From assembly GCF_014200605.1 (NCBI RefSeq), contig NZ_JACHCE010000002.1, forward strand, positions 673,300 to 737,299: 64,000 nucleotides of DNA. Direction: 5' to 3'. Position 1 is the stretch's first letter. Each line of letters opens with the position of its first letter. Source of the DNA: Pedobacter cryoconitis (lineage in GTDB: Bacteria; Bacteroidota; Bacteroidia; Sphingobacteriales; Sphingobacteriaceae). Positions 63,234-64,000 of this stretch are shown one piece after another. Position numbers and translations under genes: made by a program. The notes below the pieces were generated by a model. That model did not search any database and had not been told where the DNA came from. It saw only the letters and a list, made by a program, of their open reading frames with translations.

Positions 63234-64000
63234 TTATTCTTCCGGAGATTGCTGCGCAGGACCTTGTGGTTCCTGAGCCTGCTGTGCGAAGTAGATCGAG
63301 AATCTCGATTCCAGTCCCTGGAACTGTTGTGCCAGTTTCTGAGATAACTTAGTTTGTTTTTGTTGTGCTGTAGTTTTAACCATCTGGTTAAGGAACTGTA
63401 AGCCCAGCTGAACATTTTGTCCGCCTACAAATCTGTTTTTGCTTTTGGAAACGTCAGCCAGATAAGTTAACTCTTTCTGGATATAATCCGCCGATTTCTC
63501 AATCAGCGCATTAGCTCTGTTAGTGTCTCCTAAGATATACAGGTTTTCTGCAAAGAAGTAAACTCCCATCATAGAGCGCATACCATAGAAACGCTCAGGC
63601 ATTACTTCGAAATAACGGGTTACTACTTTTTTCGCATCAGCGATTTTTCCTTCTTTAATTAATCCGGAGATTGTAGTGTTGAATACATTGTTGAAAATAG
63701 AGATATCATCTGCAGACTGCGGATCAAGGTAGCTTGCATTTTTAACATTACCCCATTTGAATTTGGTGTACATGTTATGGTAAAGAATATCTGTATTCAC
63801 TAAATCGCCCCTGCTTGATGCTGAATCCGTTTTAAGCGGTAATAAACGCATAGCCAGACCTTCAGTATATAAATAGTTGTCTAAACCATTAAACTGGTCA
63901 GAAGGAACTGTACTTGCAAAATAAATAGGTCTTTTCCAGTTGTTATGTACCAGGATGTCCAGCATGGCCAGTGTACCTTTGGTGACATAACTTTTGTTAA
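63234..64000 (-). CDS. DUF2723 membrane protein, C-terminal part (cut by window edge)
   Basis: The reverse-strand frame stays open to the right edge, so the start lies outside. The 255 visible residues are the soluble C-terminal region: SYVTKGTLAMLDILVHNNWKRPIYF, DNYLYTEGLAMRLLP, then TPR-like helices (MRSMMGVYFFAENLYILGDTNRANALIEKSADYIQKEL) and a Gln-rich tail. VHNNWKRPIYFA and YLYTEGLAxRL are typical of DUF2723 proteins. These have many N-terminal membrane helices and are thought to be PMT-like glycosyltransferases, possibly in protein O-glycosylation. The membrane part is not visible. Confidence 0.85.
   Translation of the reverse strand, partial: NKSYVTKGTLAMLDILVHNNWKRPIYFASTVPSDQFNGLDNYLYTEGLAMRLLPLKTDSASSRGDLVNTDILYHNMYTKFKWGNVKNASYLDPQSADDISIFNNVFNTTISGLIKEGKIADAKKVVTRYFEVMPERFYGMRSMMGVYFFAENLYILGDTNRANALIEKSADYIQKELTYLADVSKSKNRFVGGQNVQLGLQFLNQMVKTTAQQKQTKLSQKLAQQFQGLESRFSIYFAQQAQEPQGPAQQSPEE

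Noticed and set aside
1..64000. tRNA, rRNA, CRISPR array, complete IS or prophage
   Set aside because: None was found on reading both strands: no cloverleaf-like sequence with a TTCRA loop in the gaps, no regularly spaced direct repeats outside genes, and no transposase, integrase or phage-type genes.

Overview
The window is a chromosomal segment of a Bacteroidota bacterium, most likely Sphingobacteriaceae and probably Pedobacter or a close relative. The evidence is the low-GC coding style, SusC/SusD-type glycan uptake genes, promoter boxes of the Bacteroidota form TAnnTTTG, few strong Shine-Dalgarno sites, and bacillithiol-pathway genes in the form found in this phylum. The species call is inference. 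No tRNA, rRNA, CRISPR array, prophage or complete insertion sequence was recognised.

Left part (1-31,800). The window opens inside cysS. Next come a secreted NTF2-like protein, a 159-bp MITE-like element with a TTA target duplication, and a glycerophosphodiesterase homologue that has lost three of five catalytic residues. A reverse-strand block carries MoxR ATPase, SurA-type PPIase and a short SurA-like chaperone. Then follow a HolD/UDG-like orphan with rdgB, an OstA/LptA-like protein, tilS, bshA, an exported lactonase, a pseudouridine synthase with 75-bp tandem repeats, a lytic transglycosylase, a Gfo/Idh oxidoreductase, uvrA, the nnrE/nnrD fusion, an ECF sigma/anti-sigma pair, lipA, osmC, the bacilliredoxin ytxJ, an unlisted 39-aa lipoprotein, ribH, a YfgM-like TPR protein, recF and a DciA-like gene.

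Middle part (31,800-42,000). Here are ndk, nrnA, a double-FKBP lipoprotein, tatD, ansA, a persulfide-dioxygenase/rhodanese fusion, the bacillithiol disulfide reductase ypdA, a polyprenyl diphosphate synthase and an M28 peptidase. bshA, ytxJ and ypdA together give synthesis, protein de-bacillithiolation and BSSB reduction; the sulfur-oxidation enzyme sits directly beside ypdA. An 88-bp element (85 percent identical copies) lies beside each of the two FKBP genes. Its small reading frame overlaps the start codon of the second FKBP gene as ATGA.

Right part (42,032-59,776). This is a complete maltodextrin/starch utilisation locus: LacI-type regulator, SusC, SusD, SusE-like binding lipoprotein, GH31 alpha-glucosidase, GH13 neopullulanase-like enzyme, beta-phosphoglucomutase, GH65 maltose phosphorylase, a second GH13 enzyme and an MFS sugar transporter. 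Oligosaccharides are bound and imported across the outer membrane and trimmed in the periplasm. Maltose is then taken into the cytoplasm and split by phosphorolysis, beta-glucose-1-phosphate going to glucose-6-phosphate. A perfect 14-bp palindrome with a central CG lies between the regulator and susC and is the best operator candidate.

The end holds an S10 serine carboxypeptidase, accA, two small Tyr/Arg-rich exported proteins, and the C-terminal part of a DUF2723 membrane protein that runs off the right edge. I saw no clearly new multi-gene system. The observations most worth checking are the inactive GDPD, the duplicated FKBP-linked element, the MITE, and three genes with an identical TAnnTTTG-N4-ATG arrangement that suggests leaderless mRNAs.
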